This document shows positions 7,562 through 16,253 of a stretch of 64,000 bases of DNA, one piece after another (the first letter of the stretch is position 1; each line of letters opens with the position of its first letter). Below the pieces are notes generated by a model. It did no database searches. It saw nothing but the letters and a program-made list of their open reading frames with translations, and was not told the DNA's origin. The position numbers were made by a program, and so were the translations under genes. Source of the stretch: Anaerostipes hominis (ex Lee et al. 2021) (GTDB lineage Bacteria > Bacillota > Clostridia > Lachnospirales > Lachnospiraceae); assembly GCF_002270485.1 (NCBI RefSeq), contig NZ_NQOG01000008.1, forward strand, positions 1-64,000. The letters run 5' to 3'.

Positions 7562-8932
7562 GTGGGTGGGATGAGACAAAAGTATCATCTTGAACCGGAC
7601 CGGGGCCTCTTAAATGACCCAAACGGATTGGCTTATTTTAAAGGAAAATACTATGTTTTCTTTCAATGGAACCGATTCGCAAAGGATCATGGATACAAGG
7701 AATGGGGGCTTTTTAAATCATCAGATCTTTTGAACTGGACATTTGAAGGAAGCGCCTTGCTTCCAGATCAGATTTATGATCAGGACGGCGTCTACTCGGG
7801 AAGCGCATGTGTGATAGAAGATAAGTTATGCCTGTTCTATACCGGGAACACAAAATCGGATGGTCGGAGAAAAGTTTATCAGTGCATGGCGGTGAGTTCA
7901 GACGGAAGAAAATATCTTAAACACGGATGCGTGCTGGAGACTCCGGCAGATTATACGGAACATTTCAGGGATCCGAAAGTGTTTAAGGGAAGCCGCCAGG
8001 GCTATTTTATGGTAATCGGTGCCCAGAAGAGTAATGGGAAAGGCGCTGTTGCTCTGGCAAGTTCCTGTGACGGAGTTCACTGGAGCGTAAAGGGAAATCT
8101 GGCTGAAACAGAGATGTATGAAATGGTGGAATGTCCGGACCTGTTTGAACTGGACGGTAAACATGTTTTAATGTTCAATCCTCAGGAACGTGACAACGAT
8201 AACGATGTATGCGGAGTTAGTTTTTCCGCATATAAGATCATGGAGTTTGATGAGAAAACGGAAACGGTTGGTGACCGTGACCTCGATAAACACTGTCGTT
8301 TTGATCAGGGGTTTGACTTCTATGCACCGCAGACATTCTGTGATGATAAGGGACGAAGGATTATGTTCGGATGGATGTCACGAATGAATGAAATGCAGGA
8401 GCAGATTTTTGCGGCTGAAGAGAGAAACATTCATTGCCTGACGCTTCCAAGAGAACTGAATGTGAAAAATGGCAGGTTATATCAGAGGGTCCCGGAAGAA
8501 TTCGAACGATTGAAAGGAAAGCAAATTCCTTTAGAGATGCCGAAAACGAAAGAAATAAAAGCGGTATTCCCCCAGAAAGCGGCATTTGTTAAAGTGTCAG
8601 GATCAGATTTGGATCAGGGAATATTCATAAGGTTTCCAGAAGATGGTACAAAGATATTCTATAATGGAAGTGAAAAAGTTTTCACATTTGTAAGGTATGA
8701 CTGGGTAAATAAGACGGAAGAACAAAAGAGTTTTCCAATGGAAATGCTTTATTCATTGGAATTATGGCTGGATCAGTCCAGTATTGAGATATTTTTAAAT
8801 GAAGGGGAGTATGTGCTGTCTTCGAGGATCTATTCAAAAGGAGAAGGGCAAACCGTTATTTTTAAAGGAATGACAGAAAAATCAGAGATTGAGTGTAAAG
8901 AGATCAATACAGGAGGTATGCATAATGAGTGA
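7562..8932 (+). CDS. scrB: GH32 beta-fructofuranosidase / sucrose-6-phosphate hydrolase
   Basis: A glycoside hydrolase family 32 enzyme of 456 residues. The nucleophile motif LLNDPNGL (residues ~17-24), the transition-state motif FRDPKVF and the acid/base motif EMVECPDLF are all present. A C-terminal beta-sandwich (from about residue 330) completes the fold. There is no signal peptide, so it acts inside the cell on sucrose-6-phosphate or a related fructoside delivered by the PTS permease encoded next. The start is GTG 7,562 (or ATG 7,571) after GGAGAG. The stop overlaps the PTS gene start. The gene symbol is by analogy. Confidence 0.85.
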   Translation: MGGMRQKYHLEPDRGLLNDPNGLAYFKGKYYVFFQWNRFAKDHGYKEWGLFKSSDLLNWTFEGSALLPDQIYDQDGVYSGSACVIEDKLCLFYTGNTKSDGRRKVYQCMAVSSDGRKYLKHGCVLETPADYTEHFRDPKVFKGSRQGYFMVIGAQKSNGKGAVALASSCDGVHWSVKGNLAETEMYEMVECPDLFELDGKHVLMFNPQERDNDNDVCGVSFSAYKIMEFDEKTETVGDRDLDKHCRFDQGFDFYAPQTFCDDKGRRIMFGWMSRMNEMQEQIFAAEERNIHCLTLPRELNVKNGRLYQRVPEEFERLKGKQIPLEMPKTKEIKAVFPQKAAFVKVSGSDLDQGIFIRFPEDGTKIFYNGSEKVFTFVRYDWVNKTEEQKSFPMEMLYSLELWLDQSSIEIFLNEGEYVLSSRIYSKGEGQTVIFKGMTEKSEIECKEINTGGMHNE

Positions 8933-10319
8933 CAAAGAGTTGGCAAAAAAGATTGTTGAACTTGTTGGCGGCAAAGAAAACATTGTTTCCGTAAGGCACT
9001 GTGCAACGAGGCTTAGGATAGTTGTGTCGGACAAAGAGAAGATCCAGGTGAAAGAAGTAGAAGCGTTGGATAAAGTAAAGGGATCTTTTTTCAATTCCGG
9101 TCAGTATCAGATTATTCTGGGCACAGGATTGGTAAACAGAATTTATGATGAAGTTATTAAGATTACCGGCGGACCAGATGAGGGGCAGGTTGAAGAAAAG
9201 AAAGAAGTGGTTTATGGAAATAAATTTCAGAGAGCCATTCGGATGTTTTCAGATGTATTCGTACCGATTATTCCGGTTCTGGTGGCGACCGGTCTTTTCA
9301 TGGGTCTCAGAGGCCTTCTGACACAGCAAGCAGTGCTGGGAGTATTTGGAATGACACCGGAAGATATCCCAGCTTCCCTGCTGACATTTACACAGATTTT
9401 GACGGATACTGCTTTTTCGTTCCTGCCTGCGCTCGTCTGTTGGTCTACATTTCGCAATTTCGGCGGAAGCCCGGTCATCGGAATCGTACTTGGTCTCATG
9501 CTTGTAAGCCCGAGCCTTCCAAGTTCTTACGACGTTGGATCAGGAGTGGCAGATCCGCTTGTATTTTTCGGATTTATCAAAGTGGCAGGATATCAGGGAT
9601 CAGTCCTGCCGGCTTTCGCTACTGGTATTATCACGGCAAAATTTGAAAAATGGCTCCGAAAACATGTACCGGATGCCCTTGATCTGATCGTGACACCGTT
9701 TATCACACTTTTTGTTGGTATTGTGATGGCTCTGTTTGTGCTTGGACCGATTCTTCACTATGTGGAAAATGGAGTTTTATTTGTGGTAGAGAACCTGCTG
9801 TTCCTTCCGATGGGAATCGGGGGACTTATCTATGGTAGTTTTGGACAGTTGCTTGGAATATTTGGTATACACCATATCCTGAACTTCCTGGAAATCAGTA
9901 TGCTGGCTAATGATGGATGGAATTACTTAAATCCAATCGGAACATGCGGAAATGTAGCTCAGGCGGGCGCTGTTCTTGCAGTAGCTATCAAAGCAGCTTC
10001 AAATAAGACAAAACAGGTCGCATACCCTTCCTGTCTGTCAGCGCTTCTCGGAATTACAGAGCCGGCTGTTTTTGGTGTAAATCTGCGATTTGTGAAACCA
10101 TTTATCATGTCCATGATCGGTGGAGGAATTGGAGGTTTCCTTGCTTCTTTGTTCCACTTAAAAGCAACTGGAATGTCAATCACTGGTATTCCGGGAACTC
10201 TTTTATACCTGAATGAACAGCTTCCGATTTATATATTTGTAAATGTAGTAGCTTTTGCGGTAGCATTTATTCTTACGTGGTTGTTTGGATTTAACAAAAA
10301 AATGGAGAATGCGGCATGA
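8925..10319 (+). CDS. PTS sucrose-family EIIBC permease
   Basis: A 464-residue phosphotransferase system protein. The N-terminal EIIB domain carries the phospho-cysteine in VRHCATRLRI (about residue 26). After a linker, the EIIC domain has about ten membrane segments with GITEPAVFGVNLR and GIHHILNF, typical of the glucose/sucrose superfamily. No EIIA domain is fused, so EIIA must come from elsewhere. The start is ATG 8,925 behind GGAGG, overlapping the GH32 stop. It imports and phosphorylates a disaccharide or trisaccharide. The neighbours suggest sucrose or a raffinose-type sugar. Confidence 0.87.
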   Translation: MSDKELAKKIVELVGGKENIVSVRHCATRLRIVVSDKEKIQVKEVEALDKVKGSFFNSGQYQIILGTGLVNRIYDEVIKITGGPDEGQVEEKKEVVYGNKFQRAIRMFSDVFVPIIPVLVATGLFMGLRGLLTQQAVLGVFGMTPEDIPASLLTFTQILTDTAFSFLPALVCWSTFRNFGGSPVIGIVLGLMLVSPSLPSSYDVGSGVADPLVFFGFIKVAGYQGSVLPAFATGIITAKFEKWLRKHVPDALDLIVTPFITLFVGIVMALFVLGPILHYVENGVLFVVENLLFLPMGIGGLIYGSFGQLLGIFGIHHILNFLEISMLANDGWNYLNPIGTCGNVAQAGAVLAVAIKAASNKTKQVAYPSCLSALLGITEPAVFGVNLRFVKPFIMSMIGGGIGGFLASLFHLKATGMSITGIPGTLLYLNEQLPIYIFVNVVAFAVAFILTWLFGFNKKMENAA

Positions 10320-12493
10320 GTATTGTCTTAAAGGATCACATCGTACATATCAGTAACAACAAGATCAGTTATGTGATGGAGGTTGTTGACGGGAAATATC
10401 TGATACACAGGTATTTTGGGAAAACAATCCGGAAGTACAGAGGGACAGGAATCCCTCTGTATTTTAAAAGAGGATATAATACCAGCCACAGCTGCAGTGT
10501 GGAGAATGTATCTTTTGACGATTTCCCATTTGAATATCCTGTAAGAGACAGTGGCGATTACAGAATCCCAGCAATTTCTTTCGTGACAGCTTCAGGGATC
10601 CGGCATGCGGATTTTAGATTCGAGAACTGGAGAGTTTTACCGGATAAGCCATCACTTCCGGGGCTTCCTGGCATTATTGCGAAAAAAGGAGAGGCTGAAA
10701 CGCTGGAAGTGGTCTGCAGGGATGAGATGGCAGAATTAAAATTGTATCTTTATTATACCATTTTACCGGATATCGGCGTCCTGATGCGTCATCAAAAGCT
10801 GCAAAATACAGGCAGCCGATCTATATGTATTGAGAATATCCAGAGCATGTCTCTGGAACTTCCGGCGAAAGAATACGATGGTCTGATTCTCTATGGAACA
10901 CATGCAAAAGAGGCAAACATGGAAAGATTTCCGCTTCATCATGGTGTACAGCGGATTGAAAGCGTGCGAGGCAGCTCCAGCCTTCAATATCAGCCGTTTG
11001 CTGCTCTGATGGATCACGAGACAACGGAAACCTCGGGAACAGTATATGGTTTTCAGCTTATTTACAGCGGGAATTTTCTTGCACAAATAGAAAAGGATCA
11101 GTTCGGTAACATACGTGCTCAGATGGGGCTTCATCCGGATATGTTTTCCTGGGAACTGAAACCTGGGGAAAGCTTCTGTACACCGGAGGCAGTGTTAAAT
11201 TACAGTGGCAACGGATTAAATGAAATGAGTCATAATTTTCACCGTTTGTACAGGGAACATCTGATTCCCGGGGAATTTGCCGGAAAAGTACGTCCGGTGC
11301 TTTTAAACTCGTGGGAGGCTATGTACTACGATGTCAGTCTGGAAAAAATAAAGGAGCAGGTAATAATTGCCAAGAGACTGGGAATCGAGCTCTTTGTACT
11401 GGATGACGGATGGTTTCGCAGAGGAAACAACAGTCATGATTCCATGGGTGACTGGATATGCAATGAGAAAAAGCTGCCGGGTGGGATCCGGCAGGCGGCA
11501 GACCTGGTTCACAGTCAGGGACTTCAGTTTGGTCTTTGGTTTGAGCCCGAAGCGATAAGCCTCAAAAGCGATCTGTACCAACTTCATCCGGACTGGGCCC
11601 TTGGCGTTCCGGGATATCCAAATACGGAAGGGCGTCATGAGTACCTGCTGGACCTGACCAGAACAGAGATAAGAGATTATATCAAAAACGTTCTAGATTC
11701 CTATTTGAGGGAAGGATTTATTGATTATATCAAATGGGATATGAACCGGCCTCTGACAGATGTGTATTCACAAGCTTACCGGGATGGAAATAGTAAGGAA
11801 ACCAGCCACAGGTACATCCTGGGGTTATATGAAATCCTTGAGTGGCTGAAAACTGCTTATCCTAAGGTTCTGGTAGAAGGATGTTCCAGCGGAGGAGCGA
11901 GATTTGATCCGGGCATGCTGTATTATGTGCCTCAAAATTGGGCCAGTGACAATACAGATGGCTATGACAGAGCGGTAATCCAGAATGGTTTCAGCCTTCT
12001 GTATCCCAAAGAAGTAATGGGAGCGCACGTAAGCATTACGCCGAACCATCAGACGGGAAGAACAACATCACTGCGTACAAGATTTCAGACAGCCCGTTTT
12101 TTCAATCTTGGGTATGAATTGGATGTAACAAAGTGCAGCGAAGAAGAATTAAAGATTATTTCAGAGCAGATTTCACAATATAAGTCAGAACAGGAATTTT
12201 TTAGTAACGACATTTTTTACCGTCACGAGGTTCCTAATCAGAATTATTATATGTGGTCATGCGTGGGGAAAAAAGAGTGTAAAGTGATAATCTATCAGAA
12301 ATTTTTCAATCCCCTGTACTCTCATGGGTGTTTCCGGATGCTTGGGCTGGATCCTGATGCGGACTATTATGAAGAAGCAACAGGCAGAATATACGGAGGA
12401 GATGAACTGATGGAAATTGGAATTACGGTGCCTCTTGTAAAAGAAGATTTTTACGTATTTGACATTCATCTGATAAAAATCGAGGAGAAATAA
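10316..12493 (+). CDS. GH36 alpha-galactosidase
   Basis: A 725-residue family 36 alpha-galactosidase, full length for the clostridial tetrameric type. It has an N-terminal beta-sandwich (to about residue 320), then a TIM barrel with ELFVLDDGWF, the nucleophile motif YIKWDMNRPLTD (Asp near residue 480) and the acid/base motif WASDNTDGYDR (Asp near 545), and a C-terminal beta-domain. There is no signal peptide. ATGA overlap with the PTS gene shows one operon. With GH32 it would cut both bonds of raffinose-like sugars inside the cell. Whether the sugar is phosphorylated when cleaved is not known. Confidence 0.9.
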   Translation: MSIVLKDHIVHISNNKISYVMEVVDGKYLIHRYFGKTIRKYRGTGIPLYFKRGYNTSHSCSVENVSFDDFPFEYPVRDSGDYRIPAISFVTASGIRHADFRFENWRVLPDKPSLPGLPGIIAKKGEAETLEVVCRDEMAELKLYLYYTILPDIGVLMRHQKLQNTGSRSICIENIQSMSLELPAKEYDGLILYGTHAKEANMERFPLHHGVQRIESVRGSSSLQYQPFAALMDHETTETSGTVYGFQLIYSGNFLAQIEKDQFGNIRAQMGLHPDMFSWELKPGESFCTPEAVLNYSGNGLNEMSHNFHRLYREHLIPGEFAGKVRPVLLNSWEAMYYDVSLEKIKEQVIIAKRLGIELFVLDDGWFRRGNNSHDSMGDWICNEKKLPGGIRQAADLVHSQGLQFGLWFEPEAISLKSDLYQLHPDWALGVPGYPNTEGRHEYLLDLTRTEIRDYIKNVLDSYLREGFIDYIKWDMNRPLTDVYSQAYRDGNSKETSHRYILGLYEILEWLKTAYPKVLVEGCSSGGARFDPGMLYYVPQNWASDNTDGYDRAVIQNGFSLLYPKEVMGAHVSITPNHQTGRTTSLRTRFQTARFFNLGYELDVTKCSEEELKIISEQISQYKSEQEFFSNDIFYRHEVPNQNYYMWSCVGKKECKVIIYQKFFNPLYSHGCFRMLGLDPDADYYEEATGRIYGGDELMEIGITVPLVKEDFYVFDIHLIKIEEK

Positions 12494-12500
12494 TAACGGT

Positions 12501-12788
12501 ATGAAAATAAAACTGTTTGCCAGTGATCTGGATGGGACATTGCTTAATGAACAACATAAAATATCGCAACAAAGTGCTGACGCAATCCGAACCGCACAGC
12601 AAACAGGAAAAGTATTTCTGGCGGTTACTGGCAGAGCGTGGGGGACGGCGTCTCTCTTATTGAAAGAGGCGGGCATATCCTGCGTATGCTTTTGGCGTAT
12701 GGAATTGAATTTGAAATTAATACAAGTTGCGGTGATTTTTCTACAGACACTTGTGTTTATAACGGTGTCAAATATAAGGAATAATAAA
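12501..12788 (+). pseudogene. Cof-type HAD phosphatase, gutted
   Basis: ATG 12,501 starts MKIKLFASDLDGTLLNEQHKIS, the HAD catalytic motif I (DLDGTL), and continues through FLAVTGRAW. After GISC (~12,683) the protein is replaced by out-of-frame sequence. A later fragment in another frame (AYGIEFEINTSCGDFSTDT, ending at the double stop 12,783-12,788) may be from the cap domain of the same gene. Most of the 260-residue enzyme is missing. It was the fourth gene of the sugar operon, eight bases after the alpha-galactosidase stop, where a sugar-phosphate phosphatase would make sense. Confidence 0.65.
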
Positions 12789-12796
12789 GCAGCTGT

Positions 12797-13105
12797 CTAT
12801 TCGTCCCATTGGCAAGCTTTCAAATCGACATGCCAATCATCTTTAAACACAGCGCCTTCTTCTAATAAAAGCAGTCCTTGTTCATGCCAGCCCGGGACCA
12901 GTCTTCCGGCGTGATTGACCACACGGTGGCAGGGATAACTGCCGTAGTACTCTGCCATGCCAAGGACCCTGCCCACAAGTCTTGCGTTTTTTTCTCTGCC
13001 GATCAGACGGGCAATCTGGCCGTAAGTCGCAACCTTCCCCAGGGGAATTTCTTCCACTACAGAGAGGATTTCATAAATTAAACGCTCATCTAAAATCTTT
13101 TTCAT
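12797..13105 (-). CDS. MGMT-fold DNA alkylation protein (methyltransferase DNA-binding domain only)
   Basis: A 102-residue protein consisting only of the C-terminal DNA-binding fold of O6-alkylguanine-DNA methyltransferases. It has IPLGKVATYGQIARLIG, the arginine finger region NARLVGRVLG, and the active-site motif YPCHRVV with the acceptor cysteine kept, unlike true Atl proteins where it is Trp. HEQGLLLLEEG follows. The start ATG 13,105 has GAGG eight bases upstream. It may repair alkylated DNA directly or flag lesions for excision repair. The intact cysteine favours a small active transferase. Confidence 0.8.
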   Translation of the reverse strand: MKKILDERLIYEILSVVEEIPLGKVATYGQIARLIGREKNARLVGRVLGMAEYYGSYPCHRVVNHAGRLVPGWHEQGLLLLEEGAVFKDDWHVDLKACQWDE

Positions 13106-13257
13106 ATGTGCAACCTCAAAAATGTATTACAGATCATATTAATCAAATCATGCTTCAAGAAAGAAGAAATGTCAAGATGAAGGATGACAAAAAATTGAAT
13201 GGAATCTGCACAGTTCTATGTTATACTGAACATATACATAGAATGGAGGTTGAGATT

Positions 13258-13284
13258 ATGGGAATTTGGATGATGAAGCACTGA
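13258..13284 (+). CDS. Possible leader peptide upstream of hydrolase
   Basis: A strong GGAGG (13,246) precedes ATG 13,258 and an eight-codon frame, MGIWMMKH, ending at TGA 13,284. TATACT at 13,222-13,227 could be a -10 box, but no convincing -35 box was found. The hydrolase ATG follows 77 bases later. Short peptides in this position can control downstream genes by ribosome pausing. No clear attenuator pair of hairpins was seen, so this is tentative. Confidence 0.3.
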   Translation: MGIWMMKH

Positions 13285-13360
13285 CAGCAGGGCGTTGGTG
13301 TTTCCATAGCCTTGCTGATCGATAAGAGGCGTAAACAAAGAAACGGTCAGGAGGCAAAGG

Positions 13361-14119
13361 ATGTCATATTTTAATTATCAGTCAAAAAAGATTTATTACA
13401 AAGAAACAGGAAGCGGAAAACCCGTAGTGTTATTGCACGGGAACACAGCATCTTCCAGGATGTTTGAATTTATACTGCCTTTATATGAAGATAAGTTTCA
13501 TGTAATTCTTATTGATTTTTTGGGCCATGGGAAATCAGACAGGCTGGAAGCATTTCCGGCGGAACTCTGGATGGAAGAGGCAAGACAGACTATAGCTCTG
13601 CTTGAGCATCTGGATCTTGGAAAGGTAAACCTTGTGGGAACCAGCGGCGGTGCATGGGCGGCAGTCAATGCAGCCTTGGAACGCCCCGATCTGGTGGACA
13701 AGGTAGTGGCGGACAGTTTTGACGGACGTACTCTGGCAGACGACTTTGCAGAGAATCTGCTTAAGGAGCGGGCAGATGCCAAGAAGGACGAAATGGGGAC
13801 AGCATTTTACGAGTGGTGCCAGGGGGAAGACTGGGAACGCATCGTGGATATGGATACAAGTGCGATGGTACAGTGTGCCAAAGAGAAGCTGCCCTTATTT
13901 ACAAAGCCGCTGAGCGCGCTAAATAATCCTCTCCTGCTGATGGGCAGCAAGGGAGATGACATGTGCAGATCAGATTTTCTGGATGAATATCGTGCAATAA
14001 CCAAAGAAACCAATGCAGAAGTATGTATTTTCCCGGAAGGGGTACATCCCGCAATTCTCTCCTGTGCCGAGAAGGCGGCAGAGGTTATTGCCGGATTCCT
14101 GGAAGGAAAAGAAACATAA
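13361..14119 (+). CDS. Alpha/beta hydrolase
   Basis: A 252-residue alpha/beta hydrolase. The oxyanion region LLHGNTASS (about residue 25), the nucleophile elbow GTSGGAWAA (Ser near residue 92) and a late histidine in FPEGVHPAIL complete the expected triad with an acidic residue near GSKGDD. There is no signal peptide. ATG 13,361 follows AGGAGG. It belongs to the soluble esterase/haloperoxidase-like group; the substrate cannot be told. The DUF3795 remnant gene follows 12 bases later, so both are probably one transcript. Confidence 0.82.
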   Translation: MSYFNYQSKKIYYKETGSGKPVVLLHGNTASSRMFEFILPLYEDKFHVILIDFLGHGKSDRLEAFPAELWMEEARQTIALLEHLDLGKVNLVGTSGGAWAAVNAALERPDLVDKVVADSFDGRTLADDFAENLLKERADAKKDEMGTAFYEWCQGEDWERIVDMDTSAMVQCAKEKLPLFTKPLSALNNPLLLMGSKGDDMCRSDFLDEYRAITKETNAEVCIFPEGVHPAILSCAEKAAEVIAGFLEGKET

Positions 14120-14131
14120 GGAGGCTGGAAG

Positions 14132-14341
14132 ATGAGAATGCCGGAGAAGATTGAAGCAGACATGTTTGCACCCTGTGGGATGAACTGCATGGTTTGTTAC
14201 AAACATTGTTATCATAAAAAACCTTGTGCCGGATGTCTGAACAGTGACCGGGGAAAACCGGAACACTGCCCGAACTGCGGCGGTATTATTTCCCTGCATG
14301 ATGCAGAATGCAGCGAATGTCAACATAAGATACACACATAA
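14132..14341 (+). pseudogene. DUF3795 cysteine-rich protein with internal deletion
   Basis: RBS GGAGG and ATG 14,132 start a 69-residue cysteine-rich protein: MFAPCGMNCMVCYKHC...CAGCL is the N-terminal metal-binding part of DUF3795. After KPEHC the protein jumps straight to PNCGGIISLHDAECSECQ, which in full-length relatives is the final segment about 60 residues further on. The frame is kept, so a short double-cluster protein would still be made. From memory of the family (120-140 residues) this is an in-frame internal deletion, so activity is doubtful. Confidence 0.6.
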
Positions 14342-14356
14342 CGCAAACGGGGGAAG

Positions 14357-14787
14357 GTGAAAGCACTTGTGGAAAAAAAGATGAGCTGCTGCGGCACAGC
14401 TGTTATTGAAATGTCTGGTGCAGCCGGTATAACGCTGGTTTCTGAAAAAGACAGAAATCCGATGTACACAACAACTTATGGAGTTGGAGAAGTTATCCGG
14501 GATGCTGTGCAGAAAGGCTGCCGAAAATTTATCATTGGAATTGGCAGAAGTGCAACCAATGACGGCGGGATTGAGATGCTTCAGGCTTTGGGATACGGAT
14601 TCCTGAATGCCGGGGGTAAGCAGGTTCCTTTTGGAGCCAGAGGACTCGCTGAGCTTGAGAGGATTACGGACACCTGCGTGCTTCCGGAATTAAGTGAATG
14701 TAAGTTTGAGATGGCATATGACGTGACCAATCCTCTGTGCGGGAATCATGGATGCAGTGCGGTCTACGGGCCCCAGAAGGGGGCTGA
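14357..14787 (+). pseudogene. Glycerate kinase, central fragment
   Basis: The frame from 14,357 reads CCGTAVIEMSGAAGITLV, TTTYGVGEVIRDAV, IIGIGRSATNDGGIEMLQALG, FEMAYDVTNPLCGNHGCSAVYGPQKGA. This is the central part of type-1 glycerate kinases (about residues 80-220 of 380). The N-terminal 80 residues and the C-terminal lobe are missing, and the sequence runs directly into a methyltransferase fragment. A separate N-terminal piece of the same family lies at 46,757-46,981. This fragment cannot be active. Confidence 0.75.
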
Positions 14788-15030
14788 ATCTGTGACAGGC
14801 ATTGATATTTCAGCAAAATGTTAGAGACTGCAGGAGAAAGGAACAGCCATGAAAAGATCCGGTACCGAAGATATGCCATGGAAGATCTGGACTTTCCAAA
14901 GGAATCTTTTGATGTGGTCATCAGCTCACTTGCATTCCATTACGTGAAGGATTTTGAACGTTGGCAGAAAAGATCAGCCAATGGATTGCGCCGTCCTATG
15001 ATGCTGATCGTGGCGGCGGAAAAGGATTGA
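14788..15030 (+). pseudogene. SAM-dependent methyltransferase fragment, frameshifted
   Basis: VTGIDISAK followed after a frame change by MLETAGERN...YRRYAMEDLDFPKESFDVVISSLAFHYVKDFE matches class I SAM methyltransferases: the acidic loop (GIDIS), motif II (AMEDLDF) and SFDVVISSLAFHYV. At 14,814-14,820 the run AAAA needs one more A to keep the frame, so a one-base loss stops translation at TAG 14,821. The SAM-binding glycine loop upstream and everything after FE are missing. The junction with the glycerate kinase remnant is seamless. Confidence 0.7.
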
Positions 15031-15046
15031 CAAAAGGAGGTGCGGA

Positions 15047-15649
15047 ATGCTGGAAGACGATGTGATAAAGGCGGCAGCCGGGGAAGAGCCGCTGATACAA
15101 AAAAAATATGAAGGTGAGATACTGTGTCTGGAAATGCCTGTAAAGGTAGAATTTAATCATGTTTGTTTCAAAAAATGCAGGTTTGTATCATGTGATTTCA
15201 GCGGTTCTATGTTCTACAATGTAAAATTCCTGAACTGTGATTTCTCTAACTGCAGATTTCAATCCTGCTATTTAAAAGAAACGGAAATATGGGGATGCAA
15301 AGGTGACGGAGGAGACTTCAGTCAGAGCACGTTCCGCACAACAATGGTTGAAGAAGGATGTTATCACTATGCCAACTATGAAGGCACGCTCTGGGACGGC
15401 TGCAGACTTAAAGGAGTTGATTTCAGTGAAGCGTTTTTTGCGGAAGTAAAGTTTAAAAAAATCCGGTTTGAAAAAGTGAACCTTTCCCGAGTCGATTTTT
15501 TTAAGACGCAGCTGGAAGGCATCGACTTATCGGACAGCAACATCGAGGGAATCATGGTATCCGATACTTTTCGGGAACTGCGCGGGATGAAGATCGGCCC
15601 GATGCAGGCTATGGATCTGGTGCGTTTCTTAGGAGTGAAAATCATCTGA
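15047..15649 (+). CDS. Pentapeptide-repeat protein
   Basis: A 200-residue pentapeptide-repeat protein. From about residue 35 the sequence cycles every five residues with the A(D/N)LXX-like pattern seen as CRFVSCDFSGSMFYNVKFLNCDFSNCRFQ and later GVDFSEAFFAEVKFKKIRFEKVNLSRVDF, giving a right-handed beta-helix. There is no signal peptide. The start is ATG 15,047 behind AAAGGAGG. Some relatives protect DNA gyrase from quinolones, but cysteine-rich members like this one are mostly uncharacterised, so no role is claimed. It stands alone between two remnants. Confidence 0.85.
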   Translation: MLEDDVIKAAAGEEPLIQKKYEGEILCLEMPVKVEFNHVCFKKCRFVSCDFSGSMFYNVKFLNCDFSNCRFQSCYLKETEIWGCKGDGGDFSQSTFRTTMVEEGCYHYANYEGTLWDGCRLKGVDFSEAFFAEVKFKKIRFEKVNLSRVDFFKTQLEGIDLSDSNIEGIMVSDTFRELRGMKIGPMQAMDLVRFLGVKII

Positions 15650-15701
15650 GTTTTGTTATAAGCAAATGGGCACAGAGAATAAACCGTGTTATGCTAAATA
15701 A

Positions 15702-16235
15702 TGCCAGGCAGAAAGCCGGAAGGGTCAGGGAAGCCGCTTTATCGTCACTCTGAATTTGAAGATCGCCGATTCGGATCAGGTTACGGAGCACAGGATGACG
15801 GGATTTAAAATACAAGGTGTGCCAGGGGCTGATTCCCGGTGTTCGGACAGACTCAGGGGCAAACGGCTTCTGCTGGTAGAAGATAATGAACTTAATATGG
15901 AGATTGCGGAGACGATACTCACTGAAGTGGGATTCGTGGTTGAAAATGCAGAGAACGGAAAGGAGGCTCTCGACAGGTTCCTGGCATCTGAGCCGGGACA
16001 TTATCAGGCAGTCCTTATGGATCTGCAGATGCCGGTCATGGACGGATACACCGCTGCAAAAGAGATCCGGAACAGCACACATCCCCAGGCTCTTACGGTT
16101 CCGGTGATCGCTCTGACAGCCAATGCCTTTGCAGAGGACATGGCTAAAGCACTGGCAGCAGGCATGAATGATCATGTCTCAAAACCGATTGACTACAAGC
16201 GCCTCATAAGAGTTTTGGAAAAAAATATAGAGTAG
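15702..16235 (+). pseudogene. C-terminal end of a hybrid histidine kinase, receiver domain intact
   Basis: The open frame begins inside an ATPase end (KGQGSRFIVTLNLKIAD, the G2 box region of HATPase_c). After a short linker it contains a complete receiver domain: LLLVEDNELN (acidic pocket), AVLMDLQMPVMDG (phospho-Asp), VIALTAN (Thr) and HVSKPID (Lys). The frame ends at TAG 16,233-16,235. There is no kinase core, and an in-frame TAA at 15,699 precedes it. A TTG at 15,756 could in principle start a stand-alone receiver, but it has no ribosome site. It is most likely the leftover 3' end of a deleted hybrid sensor kinase. Confidence 0.65.
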
Positions 16236-16253
16236 AGAAAGATGAGGAATGAC

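Noticed and set aside
12797-13105. Atl-type alkyltransferase-like protein
   Set aside because: Atl proteins replace the acceptor Cys with Trp (PWHR); here PCHR is kept, so an MGMT-domain protein is the better name.
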